Shown piece by piece: positions 5,249-6,177 of a stretch of 6,177 nt of DNA. The position numbers and the translations under genes are program-made. The notes under the pieces were generated by a model. It saw nothing but the letters and a program-made list of their open reading frames with translations. It was not told where the DNA came from and ran no database searches. Source of the DNA: Chloroflexota bacterium (GTDB lineage: Bacteria > Chloroflexota > Dehalococcoidia > UBA2979); assembly GCA_009843585.1 (NCBI GenBank), contig VYDC01000099.1, forward strand, positions 1 through 6,177. The letters run 5' to 3'. Numbering within the stretch: the stretch's first letter is position 1; each line of letters begins with the position of its first letter.

Positions 5249-6177
5249 TCAGCCCTCCAGCGCGAGGAGCAGGGGCTGCTCCAGCGCCTCGACGACCCAC
5301 GAGAGGAAGCGCGCGCCGTCGGCGCCGTCGACGATGCGATGGTCGAAGGAGAGCGAGAGCGGCAGCAGCAGCCGCGGGGCGAAGGCCCCGGCCCCCTCGT
5401 CCCAGACGGCCTCCGTCGCCGCGCGCCCCACGCCGAGGATGCCGACCTCGGGCGGATTGAGGATCGGCGTGAAGAAGCCGGTCCCCATCCCCCCGAGGTT
5501 GGAGATGGTGAAGCTCCCGCCGCGCATCTCGTCGAGGCCGAGCTTCCCCTCGCGCGCCTTCGCCGCGAGCTCCGCGAGCTCCGCGGAGAGCTCGGTGACG
5601 TTCTTCCGGTCGGCGTCGCGGACCACCGGCACGAGCAGGCCGCGCTCGGTGTCGACGGCGACGCCGATGTGCACGTGCCGCTTGTGGACGATCTCCTGAG
5701 CCTCCGAGTCGACGCTCGCGTTCAGGCGCGGATGCTGCCTGAGCGCGGAGGCGCAGACCGAGAGCAGGATCGCCACCATCGTCAGGTTGCCGCCGCCCGC
5801 CCGCGAGACGCGCTCGCGGTAGCGCCGGCGCAGCGCCTCCAGCTCGGTGACGTCGGCCTTCTGGAAGAGCGTGACGTGCGGGCTCTGCCACGAGCGCGAG
5901 ATCGTCTCCGCCGTCGTGCGGCGCACGCGGCTCATCGGCAGGCGCTCGACCTCGCCCCACCGCGCGAAGTCGACGGGGGCGCCGCCCCCGGCCGCGGGCG
6001 GCCCGCCGGCGGGGCCGGTGCGCGGGCTGCTGCGCGCATGCCGCTTCACGTCGTCCTGGGAGATGCGGCCCCCGGGGCCGCTCCCGGAGACCTCCCGGAT
6101 GTCGACGCCGATCTCGCGCGCGAAGGTGCGCACCGAGGGCGCCGCGAAGACGGGCTGATCCGCCCGCTGCGGGGCGG
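5249..6177 (-). CDS. aceF: Pyruvate dehydrogenase-type E2, dihydrolipoamide acetyltransferase (partial, N-terminus beyond window)
   Basis: This is the C-terminal 308 residues or so of an E2 acyltransferase, which moves the acyl group from lipoyl-lysine to CoA and forms the core of the complex. The peripheral subunit-binding domain, which docks E1 or E3, lies at about 6142-6035 (PSVRTFAREIGVD, GSGPGGRISQDDV). A Pro/Gly/Ala-rich hinge follows. The catalytic domain runs from about 5974 to the end. It includes SPHVTLFQKADVTELEA, HPRLNAS, NPPEVGILGVGR and the active-site SFDHRIVDGADGARF, with catalytic His at codon 5339-5341 and Asp at 5327-5329. The approach VDFARWGEVERLPMSRVRR resembles AceF more than branched-chain or oxoglutarate E2s. 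The frame is open to the right edge, so the GTG at 6133 is an internal Val codon, not the start. Lipoyl domain(s), and probably E1, should lie beyond 6177. Confidence 0.93.
   Translation of the reverse strand, partial: APQRADQPVFAAPSVRTFAREIGVDIREVSGSGPGGRISQDDVKRHARSSPRTGPAGGPPAAGGGAPVDFARWGEVERLPMSRVRRTTAETISRSWQSPHVTLFQKADVTELEALRRRYRERVSRAGGGNLTMVAILLSVCASALRQHPRLNASVDSEAQEIVHKRHVHIGVAVDTERGLLVPVVRDADRKNVTELSAELAELAAKAREGKLGLDEMRGGSFTISNLGGMGTGFFTPILNPPEVGILGVGRAATEAVWDEGAGAFAPRLLLPLSLSFDHRIVDGADGARFLSWVVEALEQPLLLALEG
5253..5258 (-). promoter_or_regulatory. Ribosome binding site of lpdA
   Basis: GGAGGG on the minus strand lies inside the last codons of the E2 gene, six bases before the lpdA GTG. 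It fixes the E3 start and shows why the two genes can sit two bases apart. Confidence 0.7.

Noticed and set aside
3816..5699. A 627-residue plus-strand ORF opposite lpdA and E2
   Set aside because: It has low-complexity Arg/Ala/Asp-rich content and no family signal, while the opposite strand carries well-conserved E3 and E2 motifs.

Overview
This is a very GC-rich, densely coding window with GTG starts, purine-rich Shine-Dalgarno (SD) sequences and short or overlapping gene junctions. That style suggests a high-GC bacterium. An actinobacterium-like genome is my best guess, but no phylogenetic marker here settles it. I see no rRNA, tRNA, CRISPR array, insertion sequence or phage gene.

The left half (about 1-3755) reads on the plus strand. 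It holds a short hypothetical ORF coupled to an amidase-signature hydrolase, an alpha/beta hydrolase, an AhpD/carboxymuconolactone-decarboxylase-like (CMD) peroxidase-related protein, and a small membrane protein with a bacterial-PH-like cytosolic domain. The right half reads on the minus strand. It holds the catalytic part of a pyruvate-dehydrogenase-type E2 acyltransferase, cut by the window edge, followed two bases later by dihydrolipoamide dehydrogenase (E3). These two are the distal genes of a 2-oxoacid dehydrogenase operon. The two halves converge with 9 bp between stop codons.

The main discovery is at 2602-3222. A standard gene caller would report two small genes, 2602-2877 (91 aa) and 2920-3222 (100 aa). 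Both lie in the same frame and together make one complete peroxidase-related AhpD-like protein. The single interrupting TGA (2875-2877) sits exactly where the second cysteine of the family's CxxC...H redox motif belongs, giving C-R-Y-TGA-A-V-G-H. The best reading is a CxxU selenoprotein of 206 residues with selenocysteine at residue 92. Hairpins immediately after the UGA are compatible with a bacterial SECIS element. A nonsense mutation or base-call error (TGC or TGT to TGA) is the main alternative.

In function, the right half is central carbon metabolism (pyruvate to acetyl-CoA). The left half looks like accessory hydrolase and thiol/selenol redox genes. The tight junctions around the selenoprotein, including a 10-base overlap with the PH-like membrane gene, suggest co-expression of hydrolase, selenoprotein and membrane protein, but no shared pathway can be proved from the sequence.
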